A stretch of DNA of 35,590 nt from Pseudomonadota bacterium (GTDB taxonomy: Bacteria; Pseudomonadota; Gammaproteobacteria; Burkholderiales; Burkholderiaceae_C): positions 1 through 35,590 of the forward strand of contig JAKAHP010000002.1 in the NCBI GenBank assembly GCA_021825505.1, in the 5' to 3' direction. The notes under the pieces were generated by a model. It worked only from the letters and a program-made list of their open reading frames with translations, had not been told where the DNA came from and did not search any database. Made by a program: the position numbers and the translations under genes. This document shows positions 1 through 9,934 of this stretch, piece after piece; positions within the stretch are counted from its first letter, which is position 1, and every line of letters begins with the position of its first letter.

Positions 1-996
1 CGGATGACCCGAATAGGTGAAGCCGTGGTTGAAGTCGCCGCCCTTGTCGATCAGCACCTGGGCGATGCGGTCGCCCACCAGCACGCCGCCCAGCGGCAGG
101 TAGCCCGAGGTGACGCCCTTGGCGAAGGTGATCAGGTCGGGGCGCGTGCCGATGCGCGGGTGCTGGCAGCCGAACCAGGTGCCCAGGCGCCCGAAGCCGC
201 AGATCACTTCGTCGGACACCAGCAGGATGCCGTACTTGTCGCAGATGCGCTGGATTTCGGGCCAGTAGCTGGCCGGCGGGATGATGACTCCGCCGGCGCC
301 CTGCACCGGCTCGCCGATGAAGGCGGCGACCTGGTCGGCGCCGAGCTCGAGGATCTTCGCTTCGAGCCAGCCGGCCGCGCGCAGCCCGAAGTCGTGCTCG
401 CTCTCGCCGGGGCGGGCGTGCTGCAGCGCGTAGGGCTGGTCGATGTGGGTGATGCCCGGAATCGGCAGGTCGCCCTGCGCGTGCATGCCGGCCATGCCGC
501 CGAGCGAGGCCGCCGCCATCGTGCTGCCGTGGTAGGCGTTGTGGCGGCTGATGATGGTCTTGCGCTGCGGCTGGCCCTGCAGGTCCCAGTAGCGACGCAC
601 CAGGCGGATCACGGTGTCGTTGCCCTCGGATCCCGAGTTGGTGAAGAACACGTGCGAGAAACCGGCCGGCGCGACCTCCGACAGCAGCGCGCCGAGTTGC
701 ACGGCCGGCGCCGTCGTCGTCTTGAAGAAGGTGTTGTAGAAGGGCAGTTGGCGCATCTGCGCGGTCGCCGCGTCGACCAGGTCGGTGCGACCGTAGCCCA
801 GGTTCACGCACCACAGGCCGGACATGCCGTCGATGATCTCGTGACCTTCGGAGTCCCAGATGCGCACGCCGTCGCCCTTGACGATGACGCGCGGGCCCGA
901 CTCGTTGAGCTGGCGCGTGTCGGTGAACGGATGCAGATGGTGGGCGGCGTCGAGCGCACGCAGCGCCGCGGTGTCGAATTGAGGTTCGGTTGCCAT
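1..996 (-). CDS. Class III (PLP) aminotransferase, putrescine/omega-amino acid:pyruvate type (SpuC-like); 3' end truncated by window edge
   Basis: Manual reverse translation from CAT at 994-996 gives MATEPQFDTAALRALDAAHHLHPFTDTRQLNESGPRVIVKGDGVRIWDSEGHEIIDGMSGLWCVNLGYGR... and ...LLVSDEVICGFGRLGTWFGCQ...TFAKGVTSGYLPLGG...FNHGFTYSGHP, with no stop before position 1. It is missing from the ORF track because it runs off the window. The class III DEVxxGFGR and PLP-Lys (FAKGVTSGY) motifs are present. Confidence 0.93.
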   Translation of the reverse strand, partial: MATEPQFDTAALRALDAAHHLHPFTDTRQLNESGPRVIVKGDGVRIWDSEGHEIIDGMSGLWCVNLGYGRTDLVDAATAQMRQLPFYNTFFKTTTAPAVQLGALLSEVAPAGFSHVFFTNSGSEGNDTVIRLVRRYWDLQGQPQRKTIISRHNAYHGSTMAAASLGGMAGMHAQGDLPIPGITHIDQPYALQHARPGESEHDFGLRAAGWLEAKILELGADQVAAFIGEPVQGAGGVIIPPASYWPEIQRICDKYGILLVSDEVICGFGRLGTWFGCQHPRIGTRPDLITFAKGVTSGYLPLGGVLVGDRIAQVLIDKGGDFNHGFTYSGHP

Positions 997-1020
997 GTTT
1001 GTACTCGGTGATGCGTTGAA

Positions 1021-2394
1021 TCAGACGTGAAGCAGCAGGTGTTCGCGTTCCCAGGGGCTGATCACCTTCATGAACTCGGCGTACTCGCTGAGCTTGACGG
1101 CCTTGTAGATGCCGCAGAAGCGACGGCCCAGCACCTGCTCCATTTCGGGGACCTCGTCGAGCATGCGCACCGATTCGGACAGGCTTTGCGGCAGCGGGAT
1201 CGCGTTCGGGTGGGTGTAGGCGTTGCCGGTCATCTCAGGCAGCGGCTCGATCGCGTTGACCATGCCCAGGTAGCCGCAGGCCAGCGTGGCGGCGAGCGCG
1301 ACGTAGGGGTTGGCGTCGGCGCCGATCACGCGGTTTTCCATGCGGCGGTTGGCGGCGTTGGAGTTCGGCACGCGGATGCCCACGGTGCGGTTGTCGCCGC
1401 CCCATTCGACATTGGTCGGCGCCGCGGTGTTGGCGACCAGCCGGCGATACGAGTTGACGTAGGGGGCGAGCAGCGCCATCACGTGCGGCACGTATTTCTG
1501 CAGGCCGCCGATGTAGTGCATGAACGCTGCCGACGGGGTGCCGTCCTCGTTGCTGAAGATGTTGGCGCCGGTCCTGCGATCGACGACGCTCTGGTGCACG
1601 TGCATCGCGCTGCCCGGTTCGCCGGCCATCGGCTTGGCCATGAAGGTCGCGAACATGTTGTGGCGCAGCGCCGCCTCGCGCAGGGTGCGCTTGAAGAAGA
1701 ACACCTTGTCGGCCAGGTCGAGCGGGTTGCCGTGCATGAAGTTGATCTCCATCTGCCCGGCCCCGATCTCGTGGATCAGGGTGTCGATGTCGAGGTCCAT
1801 CGCGTCGCAATAGTCGTAGATGTCCTCGAACAGCGGATCGAACTCGTTGACCGCGTCGATGCTGTAATGCTGGCGCGAAGTCTCGGCACGTCCGCTGCGA
1901 CCGACCGGCGGGCGCAGCGGCTGGTCCGGGTCGGTGTTCTTGTCGACCAGGTAGAACTCGAGTTCGGGCGCCACCACCGGCTCCCAGCCCTTATCCGCGT
2001 ACAGCTTCAGCACGTTCTTCAGCACCGAACGCGGCGCGTAGTCGACCAGCTCGCCGTCGCGGAAATAGCAGTCGTGCACGACCTGCGCGGTCGGGTCGGC
2101 GGCCCACGGCACCAGGCGCACGGTCGACGGGTCGGGCACCAGATTCATGTCGCGATCGGTTTCGGCGATCAGCGAGTCGAGGCGCTCGTCCTCGGGCCAA
2201 TTGCCGGTCACGGTCAGCCCGATGATGCTTTCGGGCAGGCGCATGCCGCGGTCTTCGGTGAATTTGCTGCGCGGCAGGATCTTGCCCCGCGCCACGCCGG
2301 TCAGGTCGGGGACCAGACACTCGATTTCAGTGATGCGGCGTTCATTGAGCCAACGTTCGAGGTCGTTGAAGCTCCATTGGTTTCGGTTGTCCAT
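1021..2394 (-). CDS. puuA: Glutamine synthetase family protein, gamma-glutamylputrescine synthetase-like
   Basis: 457 aa; GS-fold motifs (APELEFYL, HEIGAGQMEINF, KPMAGEPGSAMHVHQS, NRTVGIRVPNSNAANRRMENRVIGADANPYVA). Adjacent to PuuD-like and SpuC-like genes. Confidence 0.9.
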   Translation of the reverse strand: MDNRNQWSFNDLERWLNERRITEIECLVPDLTGVARGKILPRSKFTEDRGMRLPESIIGLTVTGNWPEDERLDSLIAETDRDMNLVPDPSTVRLVPWAADPTAQVVHDCYFRDGELVDYAPRSVLKNVLKLYADKGWEPVVAPELEFYLVDKNTDPDQPLRPPVGRSGRAETSRQHYSIDAVNEFDPLFEDIYDYCDAMDLDIDTLIHEIGAGQMEINFMHGNPLDLADKVFFFKRTLREAALRHNMFATFMAKPMAGEPGSAMHVHQSVVDRRTGANIFSNEDGTPSAAFMHYIGGLQKYVPHVMALLAPYVNSYRRLVANTAAPTNVEWGGDNRTVGIRVPNSNAANRRMENRVIGADANPYVALAATLACGYLGMVNAIEPLPEMTGNAYTHPNAIPLPQSLSESVRMLDEVPEMEQVLGRRFCGIYKAVKLSEYAEFMKVISPWEREHLLLHV

Positions 2395-2436
2395 GATGGA
2401 TGAGTTCGCGGTAATGGTTCGGTCGATGGGGAGATT

Positions 2437-3216
2437 TCAGGCGGCGCAGGCGGCGTGGCGCCGTGCCGCATGCGCGCGGCAGGCGTCGCCGAACGCGGCG
2501 AACAGCGCGCGCGACACCGGGTTGTCGGCGGCGCGCCATTCAGGGTGCCATTGCACCGCGAGCAGGAAGCTCGCCGGGTCGCGGTGGCTGTACGCTTCGA
2601 TCAGGCGATCGGGCGCGTGGGCCTCGGCGACCAGTTCGTCGGCCAGGCGCTTGATGCCCTGGCCGTGCAGGCTGTTGACCTCCCATTCCTGCGTGCCGAT
2701 GATGCGCGCCAGGCGGCCGTCGCGCACCGCGCGCACCGGGTGTGCCGGGCCGTACTGGACCGCGACGTCGGCGTCGTCGGGCTCGCGGTGGTCGGCATAG
2801 CCCGGCGTGTGGTGCACCTGCTGCAGCAGCGTGCCTCCGAGCGCGACGTTGATTTCCTGGAAACCGCGGCAGATGCCCAGCACCGGCACGCCGCGCGCCA
2901 GCGCCGCGCGCACCAGCGGCAGCGTTGTCGCGTCGCGCGCCGGGTCCGCCGGCGACTGCGGGTTGGCCAGCGCCTCGCCGTAATGATGCGGCTCGATGTT
3001 GGACGGCGATCCGGTCAGCACCAGGCCGTCGATCTGATCGAGCAGGGCCGCCACCGGCAGCCGCGCGCCGAACGCCGGCAGCAGCAGCGGCAGGCAGCCG
3101 GAGAGTTCGAGCAGGGGGTCGGCGTATTTCTGTGCTACCGCGTAGGTCGGGTGACCGGCGATGTTTTTCAGGTCGGTGGACACGGCCACCAAAGGCTTTT
3201 CGATCTGGTTTGTCAT
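2437..3216 (-). CDS. puuD: Gamma-glutamyl-gamma-aminobutyrate hydrolase-like class I glutamine amidotransferase
   Basis: 259 aa; GSPSNIEPHHYGE, VLGICRGFQEINVALGGTLLQ (catalytic Cys) and VQWHPEW (catalytic His) are typical of PuuD/peptidase C26. Confidence 0.9.
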   Translation of the reverse strand: MTNQIEKPLVAVSTDLKNIAGHPTYAVAQKYADPLLELSGCLPLLLPAFGARLPVAALLDQIDGLVLTGSPSNIEPHHYGEALANPQSPADPARDATTLPLVRAALARGVPVLGICRGFQEINVALGGTLLQQVHHTPGYADHREPDDADVAVQYGPAHPVRAVRDGRLARIIGTQEWEVNSLHGQGIKRLADELVAEAHAPDRLIEAYSHRDPASFLLAVQWHPEWRAADNPVSRALFAAFGDACRAHAARRHAACAA

Positions 3217-3433
3217 GATGGTTCAGCGGGTTTCACGCGATCGGAAAACCTAGGGTTTTCCACTAGTTAGCGTGATTCCATGGCTTGAAGATACGTGAAC
3301 AGTGGCACCCCCGGTAGTTCCACTCTAGGCTTTTGTGACGGGGCCAATTAAGCTTTGTGTCAGCCTGATGCCAGTTTTGCATCATTTTTTTAGGCATAAA
3401 ACGATTGTCCTGCCGATCATTCACTAGAGTCCA

Positions 3434-4927
3434 ATGCGTTCCTGTGACCTTGCTGAGCTGCTGCTCACCGAACTGAACCGCGCCGACAGTCCCCAGCAGC
3501 GCGCGCCCTTGAATCGCCGCCTGTACCACACGCTGCGCGGCACGATTCTCGGCGGCAAGCTCACCGCGGGCACCCGGCTTCCGTCGACGCGCGACCTCGC
3601 GCGCGACCTCGACCTGTCGCGCAACACCGTGATGTCGGCGATCGGCCAGCTCGCCGCCGAGGGCTACCTGACCGCGCAGCAGGGCAGCGGCACCTTCGTT
3701 TCGGCGGCCTTGCCCGATCAGCGCCCGCTGACCCCGGCGCGCGCCGCGGCGCCGCAGCGCAACCCGCGCAACCTGTCACGCCGCGGCACGCTGCTGACGC
3801 GCAGTTCGGGGGCGGCGCGGCTCGAAGTGCAGCCGTTCGCTCCGGGCAGCGCCGATTACAGCGAGTTCCCGATCCAGCTCTGGCACAAGCTGCAGGCCAA
3901 GTACTGGCGCACGCTCGATCGCGACCTGCTGGACTACGGCCAGCGCGGCGGCTACATGCCGCTGCGCGCGGCGATCGCCCAGTACCTGACGCTGTCGCGC
4001 TCGGTACGCGTGACCCCCGAGCAGGTGTTCGTCACCGCGGGGACGCAGCAGGCGATCGACCTGGCGGCACGGCTGCTCACCGACCAGGGCGACCTGGCCT
4101 GGGTCGAGAACCCCTGCTACTGGGGGGCGCGCGCGGCCTTGCACGCGGCCGGCCTGCGCCTGCACCCGGTGGCGGTCGACGCCGAAGGCATCGCGCCGCG
4201 CGCGGCCGACTGGCAGGCCGCGCCGCGCCTGATCTACGTGACTCCGTCGCATCAGTACCCGCTCGGTCATGTGATGAGCCTGCAGCGCCGGCGCGCGCTG
4301 CTCGAGTTCGCCGCGCGCCGCCGCTGCTGGATTTTCGAGGACGATTACGACAGCGAGTTCCGCTACGGCGGCCGCCCCTACGCCAGCCTGCAGGGGCTCG
4401 ACGAACACGCCCAGGTGCTGTATTCGGGCACCTTCTCCAAGGTGATGTACCCGGGCATACGGCTGGGCTATCTGGTGGTGCCGCCCGATCTGGTCGACGC
4501 CTTCGACAACGGGCTGTACGACCTGTACCGACCGGGGCAGCTGATGCTGCAGGCGGCGCTGACCGACTTCATCAACGAGGGCCACTTCAACACGCTGATC
4601 CGGCGCCTGCGCGTGGCCTATCAGGCGCGGCGCGACGAACTGTCACGGCGCATCCAGGCCACCCTGGGCGAGCGCGTGCGCATTTCAGGGCAGGACTCGG
4701 GGCTGCACCTGTGCCTGGTGTTCGAAGGGGCCGACGCGCGCGTCGACGACGAGGTCGTCGCCGCGCAGCTCGCGGTACACGGCATCAGCGTGCGCCCGCT
4801 GTCGCGCTACTACCTCGACGGCTCCGGCACGCGCGGGCTGATCGTCGGCTACGCCTACGTGCCGATCGAGCGCGTCGCGCCGTGGGCCAAGCGCCTGTGT
4901 GAACTGCTGGTGCAGGCGCTGGGCTGA
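3434..4927 (+). CDS. MocR/GabR/PdxR-type regulator (GntR wHTH fused to aminotransferase-like domain)
   Basis: 497 aa; N-terminal GntR HTH (LPSTRDLARDLDLSRNTVMSAIGQLAAEGYLTAQQGSGTFVS) plus a fold-type I aminotransferase domain with the PLP Lys (YSGTFSKVMYPGIRLGYLV). Confidence 0.93.
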   Translation: MRSCDLAELLLTELNRADSPQQRAPLNRRLYHTLRGTILGGKLTAGTRLPSTRDLARDLDLSRNTVMSAIGQLAAEGYLTAQQGSGTFVSAALPDQRPLTPARAAAPQRNPRNLSRRGTLLTRSSGAARLEVQPFAPGSADYSEFPIQLWHKLQAKYWRTLDRDLLDYGQRGGYMPLRAAIAQYLTLSRSVRVTPEQVFVTAGTQQAIDLAARLLTDQGDLAWVENPCYWGARAALHAAGLRLHPVAVDAEGIAPRAADWQAAPRLIYVTPSHQYPLGHVMSLQRRRALLEFAARRRCWIFEDDYDSEFRYGGRPYASLQGLDEHAQVLYSGTFSKVMYPGIRLGYLVVPPDLVDAFDNGLYDLYRPGQLMLQAALTDFINEGHFNTLIRRLRVAYQARRDELSRRIQATLGERVRISGQDSGLHLCLVFEGADARVDDEVVAAQLAVHGISVRPLSRYYLDGSGTRGLIVGYAYVPIERVAPWAKRLCELLVQALG

Positions 4928-4928
4928 A

Positions 4929-4945
4929 CGCCGCCTCAGGCGGCG
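4929..4945. terminator. Compact hairpin CGCCGCCT-C-AGGCGGCG between convergent mocR and livF
   Basis: Perfect 8-bp palindromic arms overlapping the livF stop codon, 2 bp after the mocR-type gene stop. No T tract on either strand. Confidence 0.35.
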
Positions 4946-5646
4946 TGCGCCACGCCGGCGAGCTGCTCCATGCGTTCGGTGTCGGCCAGCAGCGCCTCGC
5001 CGGTGCCTTCGAACACGACTTCGCCCTCACCGAGCACGTAGGCGCGGTTGGCCAGCTGCAGCGCCAGATAGGCGTTCTGCTCGACCAGCAGCACCGCGAT
5101 GCCCTCAGCCTTCATGCGCCCGATGGTACGCATGACTTCCTGCACGATGATCGGCGCCAGGCCTTGCGACGGTTCGTCGAGGATCAGCAGCTTGGGGTTG
5201 AGCAGCAGCGCGCGCGCGATCGCCAGCATCTCCTGCTCGCCGCCCGACAGCCGGCCGCCCTTGCTGGTGCGGCGCTCGTGCAGCCGCGGGAACAGTTCAT
5301 AGACCTTGTCGATGTTCCACGGTCCGCGCGTTTCGCGCGCCACCAGCAGGTTCTCGTGCACCGTCAAGTGACCGAAGATCTTGCGGCCTTCGGGAACGTA
5401 GCCGACACCGGCCGCAGCCATCTGGTGGGGCTGGCAGCCGGTCATGTCGCGCCCGAACAGCTTGATGGTGCCCTGGCGCGGCGGCGTCAGCCCCATCACC
5501 GAGCGCATCGTGGTCGTCTTGCCGGCGCCGTTGCGCCCGAGCAGCGCGACCAGCTCGCCTTCGCCGACATTGAACGAGACGCCGTCGAGGATGTGGCTCT
5601 TGCCGTAGTACGTATGGATCTTGTCGACTTCGAGTACGAGGCTCAT
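4936..5646 (-). CDS. livF: Branched-chain amino acid-type ABC transporter ATP-binding protein LivF
   Basis: MSLVLEVDKIHTYYGKSHILDGV...; Walker A GRNGAGKTT, signature LSGGEQEML, Walker B LLILDEPSQGL. Start moved inside the 4936..5718 ORF to the MSLVLEV Met. Confidence 0.93.
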   Translation of the reverse strand: MSLVLEVDKIHTYYGKSHILDGVSFNVGEGELVALLGRNGAGKTTTMRSVMGLTPPRQGTIKLFGRDMTGCQPHQMAAAGVGYVPEGRKIFGHLTVHENLLVARETRGPWNIDKVYELFPRLHERRTSKGGRLSGGEQEMLAIARALLLNPKLLILDEPSQGLAPIIVQEVMRTIGRMKAEGIAVLLVEQNAYLALQLANRAYVLGEGEVVFEGTGEALLADTERMEQLAGVAHAA

Positions 5647-5656
5647 GCGGCCCTCC

Positions 5657-6405
<749 letters not shown>

Positions 6406-6409
<4 letters not shown>

Positions 6410-7404
6410 TGTTTCTTGCTCCTGTGCTTCAGGAAGCCCATGATGCCGAGGGGGAAGAAAAGCACCGACAGCACGAAAATCAAACCGATCACCGACATCC
6501 AGTTCGACGTCACGTTGCTGGCGTAATCGCGCACCAGCACGAAAATCGCCGCGCCGACGAACGGACCCCAGAAGCTGCGCATGCCGCCGAGCACGGCGAT
6601 GATCACGAGGTCACCCGACAAGCTGTTGGCCAAGCTGTTGGGCGAGGTGAAGTTGTCGAGCAGGGCGTTGAGGCCGCCGGCCAGCGCGACGATGAAGCCC
6701 GAGATCGCGAACGACACCGCGGCGTAGCGCTGCACCTGCACGCCGAGGAAGGTCAGCCGCTTCTGGTTTTCGCGCACCGCGACGAAGGCGTGTCCCAGCG
6801 GCGAATTCAGCACGATCCACAGCACCGCGGCGCCGAGCGCGAAGCACAGCAGCACCAGGTAATAGAAGCCGGTCGAGCCCAGCGTCCAGCTCAGGCCCGG
6901 CAGCAGCGTGATCGGGTGGCGGCTGAATCCGGTCAGCCCGTCGTAGCCGCCGGTCACAGCGGCCCAGCGGATCGAGACGAAGTAGAACAGCTGGCCGATC
7001 GCGATCGTGATCATCGCGAAATAGATGCCGCGGCGGCGCACGACGATCGGCGCCAGCACGGTCGCGGCGATGCCGCCGAGCAGGGTGCCGCACAGCAAGG
7101 CCAGCGGCACGCTGGGCGGGCCGTACTTGAGCAGCATGCCCACACCGTAGGAGCCCAGTCCGAAATACGCGGCGTGGCCGAACGACAGGCCGCCGGTGAA
7201 GCCGAGCAGCAGGTTCAGGCCCATAGCGGCCAGGCCGTAGATCAGCACGCGCGAGGCGATGTCGTTGTAGCCGCCGACGTAGGGCAGCCAGGCCGGCGCG
7301 CTGAGCAGCAGCAGGCCGAGCAACGCGGTGCCGCGCCAGCTGCGCAGCTTGCTGCCGGGCACGCCGCGCAGCGCGTGCAGGGTCGTGGTCGGTTCGGATT
7401 TCAT
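6406..7404 (-). CDS. livM: Branched-chain amino acid-type ABC transporter permease LivM
   Basis: 332 aa hydrophobic protein; LLLGFTGGLSFGHAAYFGLGSYG motif; 4-bp overlaps with livH and livG. Confidence 0.92.
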
Positions 7405-8270
7405 TCGAGCAGGCCCTCCTGGCCCATCAGGCCGCGCGGTCGCACGACGAGCATCAGCCCCATGATGAGATAGATCACCGCCTCGCTGGCGGCCGGGTAG
7501 TACGCGGTGGTGATGCCCGAGGCGACGCCGATCAGCAGGCCGCCGAGCAGCGAACCGAGCAGCGAACCGACGCCGCCGACGACGATCGCGACGAAGGCCG
7601 GCATCAGCAGGCCTTCGCCCATCGTCGGATCAAGCCCGAGCTGGCCTGCGGCCAGGATGCCGGCGACCCCGGCGAACACGATGCCGATGACGAAGTTGGC
7701 GCTGCGCAGCAGGTAGATGTTGACGCCCATCGCCGAGACCGTTTCGAGGTCGGCGTTGCCGGCGCGGATGCGAACGCCCAGCCGCGTGAAGCGCAGCACC
7801 GCGAACAGCACGCCGGTGCCCACCAGCGCGACCGCGACGACGAACAGGCGGTAGCCGGTGAGGAAGAAGTAGGTCGAGCTCAGCGGGTGGCCCAGCGCGT
7901 CGGGGATCGCCAGCGGCACGCCGACCGGGCCCCAGATGGTGCGAAGCGCGTCCTGCATGATCATCGCCAGGCCGAAGGTCAGCAGCAGCGAGTACAGCGG
8001 GTCGCGCTTGTACAGGCGTCGCACCAGAAACACTTCGACGACCAGCCCGAGCACGCCGGCCAGCAGCGGCGCCACCAGCAGCGCGCCCCAGAAGCCCAGG
8101 TGCGGCGCCAGCGAGTAGGCGAAATACGCGGACAGGGCCATGAACGTGCCCTGCGCGAAATTGATGGTGTTGTTCAGCCCCAGGATCAGGGCCAGGCCGA
8201 GCGCCAGCAACGCGTAGAACGCGCCGGTGATCAGCCCGTTGAACATATTGAAGATCAGGACGATGTTCAA
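7401..8270 (-). CDS. livH: Branched-chain amino acid-type ABC transporter permease LivH
   Basis: 289 aa; ALGLALILGLNNTINFAQGTFMALSAY motif; position in a LivH-M-G-F series. Confidence 0.92.
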   Translation of the reverse strand: MNIVLIFNMFNGLITGAFYALLALGLALILGLNNTINFAQGTFMALSAYFAYSLAPHLGFWGALLVAPLLAGVLGLVVEVFLVRRLYKRDPLYSLLLTFGLAMIMQDALRTIWGPVGVPLAIPDALGHPLSSTYFFLTGYRLFVVAVALVGTGVLFAVLRFTRLGVRIRAGNADLETVSAMGVNIYLLRSANFVIGIVFAGVAGILAAGQLGLDPTMGEGLLMPAFVAIVVGGVGSLLGSLLGGLLIGVASGITTAYYPAASEAVIYLIMGLMLVVRPRGLMGQEGLLE

Positions 8271-8367
8271 GGCGGAATCTCCGCGGAAGCGAAATCAGAA
8301 AGAAAGGGTCGCACGCGAGGCGCGCACGCCCCCGGCACGCGCGCCACGCGGGCGCGTTGCGGGTGTC

Positions 8368-8377
8368 GGGGGGGGGG
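8368..8377. repeat. G10 homopolymer (C10 on the transcribed strand)
   Basis: Direct reading: gtgtc-gggggggggg-tgc between livH and the substrate-binding protein gene. Confidence 0.9.
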
Positions 8378-8394
8378 TGCGGACATCGTGTGCG

Positions 8395-8420
8395 GCGCGG
8401 GGTTCCGGTGAACCCCGCGC
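8395..8420 (-). terminator. Perfect 11-bp-arm hairpin (GCGCGGGGTTC-CGGT-GAACCCCGCGC) downstream of the substrate-binding protein gene
   Basis: Arms 8395-8405 and 8410-8420, 4-nt loop, 18 bp beyond the substrate-binding protein stop. No U tract, so it may be an attenuator or mRNA-stabilising hairpin rather than a full terminator. Confidence 0.5.
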
Positions 8421-8438
8421 GACACAGCTCGATGCGCG

Positions 8439-9701
8439 TCAGCCGTGCAGCTTGCAGCCCATCTGCTGCGGCGACAGCGCGATCGACGCGCCCGGCACGA
8501 TGTCGGCGACCTTGAACAGGTCGGGGTACTTGCCCGACGCGTTCACCTCACCCGGGAACATGCTGATCAGCAGCTGATGGTCGGCCGCGCGGTACACCGG
8601 CGTGTGCGCCTGCAGCGCCACTTCCGGCGGCAGCGCCAGCCCTTCCATCGCCTTGACCACCTTGCCCGTTTCGGTCGACTTGGCCTTCTCCACCGCGAGG
8701 CGGATCGCATGCGTGGTGGCGAAACCGAACCACACGCGCGCGGTCGGGTACTCGCCGTTGTGCGCGGCGGCGTAGCGCTTGACGAAGTCGGCGACGTGCT
8801 TGTTGCCGGCCTGGTTCCAGTACCACTCCATGGTCCACCAGCCGTAGCGCGCGGCCGGCGGCAGCGCCGCGGCCTGCTCGAGCTCGAACAGCGCGCCGCC
8901 GACGGCGATTTCCTTGTTGATGCCGAACTGGGCGATCTGCTTCATGCAGTTGACCTGGTCGTTGCCGGCCAGCAGCAGGCACAGCACGTCGGGCTTCTTC
9001 GCCTTGACATCGATCAGGTAGCTGGAGAAGTCGGTCGCGCCGACCGGCACCAGCGCGCCGCCGACGGTGGTGCCGCCGGCCTTCTTCAGTTGCGTCTGGT
9101 AGTCGGTCTGCTCGGACTTGCCGAAGGCGTAGTCGGTGGTCAGGAAGTACCACTTCTTGCCGAACTTCTTGAACAGGGTCTCGAAGTCCCCGGCGGTCAG
9201 CATCCAGGTCGTCGAGCAGGTGCGGAAGGTCGTGCTCTTGCAATCCGCGCCGGTCAGGCTGTCGACGTGGCCGCCGGTGGCGACGAACAGCTTGTTGTGC
9301 TGGTTGGCGAACTGCGAGACGGCCAGCGACGCTGCCGAATTCACGGTGCCCATCAGGAAGTCGACGTTGTCCTGGCTGACCAGGCGCGACGACTTGTCGA
9401 CCGCGGTGCCGGGGTTGCCGGCGCTGTCCTCGACCAGGACCTGCAGCGGACGGCCGAGCACGCCGCCGGCCTTGTTGATCTCGGCCTCGGCGAACTTGGC
9501 ACCCTTGATCTCGCTCTGGCCGAGCGCGGCGAAGGTGCTCGTGATCGGGTCGACCATGCCGATCTTGATCGGCGTCTCGCTGGCCGCCCAGGTCGGCTTC
9601 GGCCGCGCCAGCAGCGCGGCGACGCCGGCGCCGGCCACTTTCAGGAAATCGCGCCGATCGACTTCTCCGAACATTCCTTCCGCTTTGTCCTGATCCTGCA
9701 T
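8439..9701 (-). CDS. Liv/Fmd-type (Peripla_BP_6) ABC transporter substrate-binding protein with Tat-like signal
   Basis: MQDQDKAEGMFGEVDRRDFLKVAGAGVAALLARPKPTWA (RRDFLK twin-arginine motif), then PIKIGMVDPITSTFAALGQSEIKGAKFAEAEINKAGGVLGRPLQVLVEDSAGNPGTAV. Start chosen at the internal Met. Confidence 0.9.
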   Translation of the reverse strand: MQDQDKAEGMFGEVDRRDFLKVAGAGVAALLARPKPTWAASETPIKIGMVDPITSTFAALGQSEIKGAKFAEAEINKAGGVLGRPLQVLVEDSAGNPGTAVDKSSRLVSQDNVDFLMGTVNSAASLAVSQFANQHNKLFVATGGHVDSLTGADCKSTTFRTCSTTWMLTAGDFETLFKKFGKKWYFLTTDYAFGKSEQTDYQTQLKKAGGTTVGGALVPVGATDFSSYLIDVKAKKPDVLCLLLAGNDQVNCMKQIAQFGINKEIAVGGALFELEQAAALPPAARYGWWTMEWYWNQAGNKHVADFVKRYAAAHNGEYPTARVWFGFATTHAIRLAVEKAKSTETGKVVKAMEGLALPPEVALQAHTPVYRAADHQLLISMFPGEVNASGKYPDLFKVADIVPGASIALSPQQMGCKLHG

Positions 9702-9934
9702 CGTGGTCTCCTCGTCTTCGTTGTCTGCGTATCGCACCGATGCCGGCGCGAGCCTGGGCGCTTCGTTCAGGCTGCGCCGATCCTAGGCCGTCACGATCCG
9801 GGCGCATATACGGAAAACCCGGCGGGGCGGCGCAAAACAGTCGCAACCAAAAGCGTCTCAATCATCGCACCGGTGCATCAACTGCGCAACCGGTAAGACC
9901 ACCATACCAAAAGCAGGCAAAACGGCGATGCGCG

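Noticed and set aside
1027-2403. 458-aa plus-strand ORF antisense to puuA (and similar ones at 4..1011, 2455..3270, 5621..6526, 6409..7473, 8445..9896, 9740..11365, 16674..19379, 28238..29698)
   Set aside because: Antisense shadow ORFs over confidently assigned genes; the 5' extensions joined to gatC and the LysR gene are also out of the true gene start.
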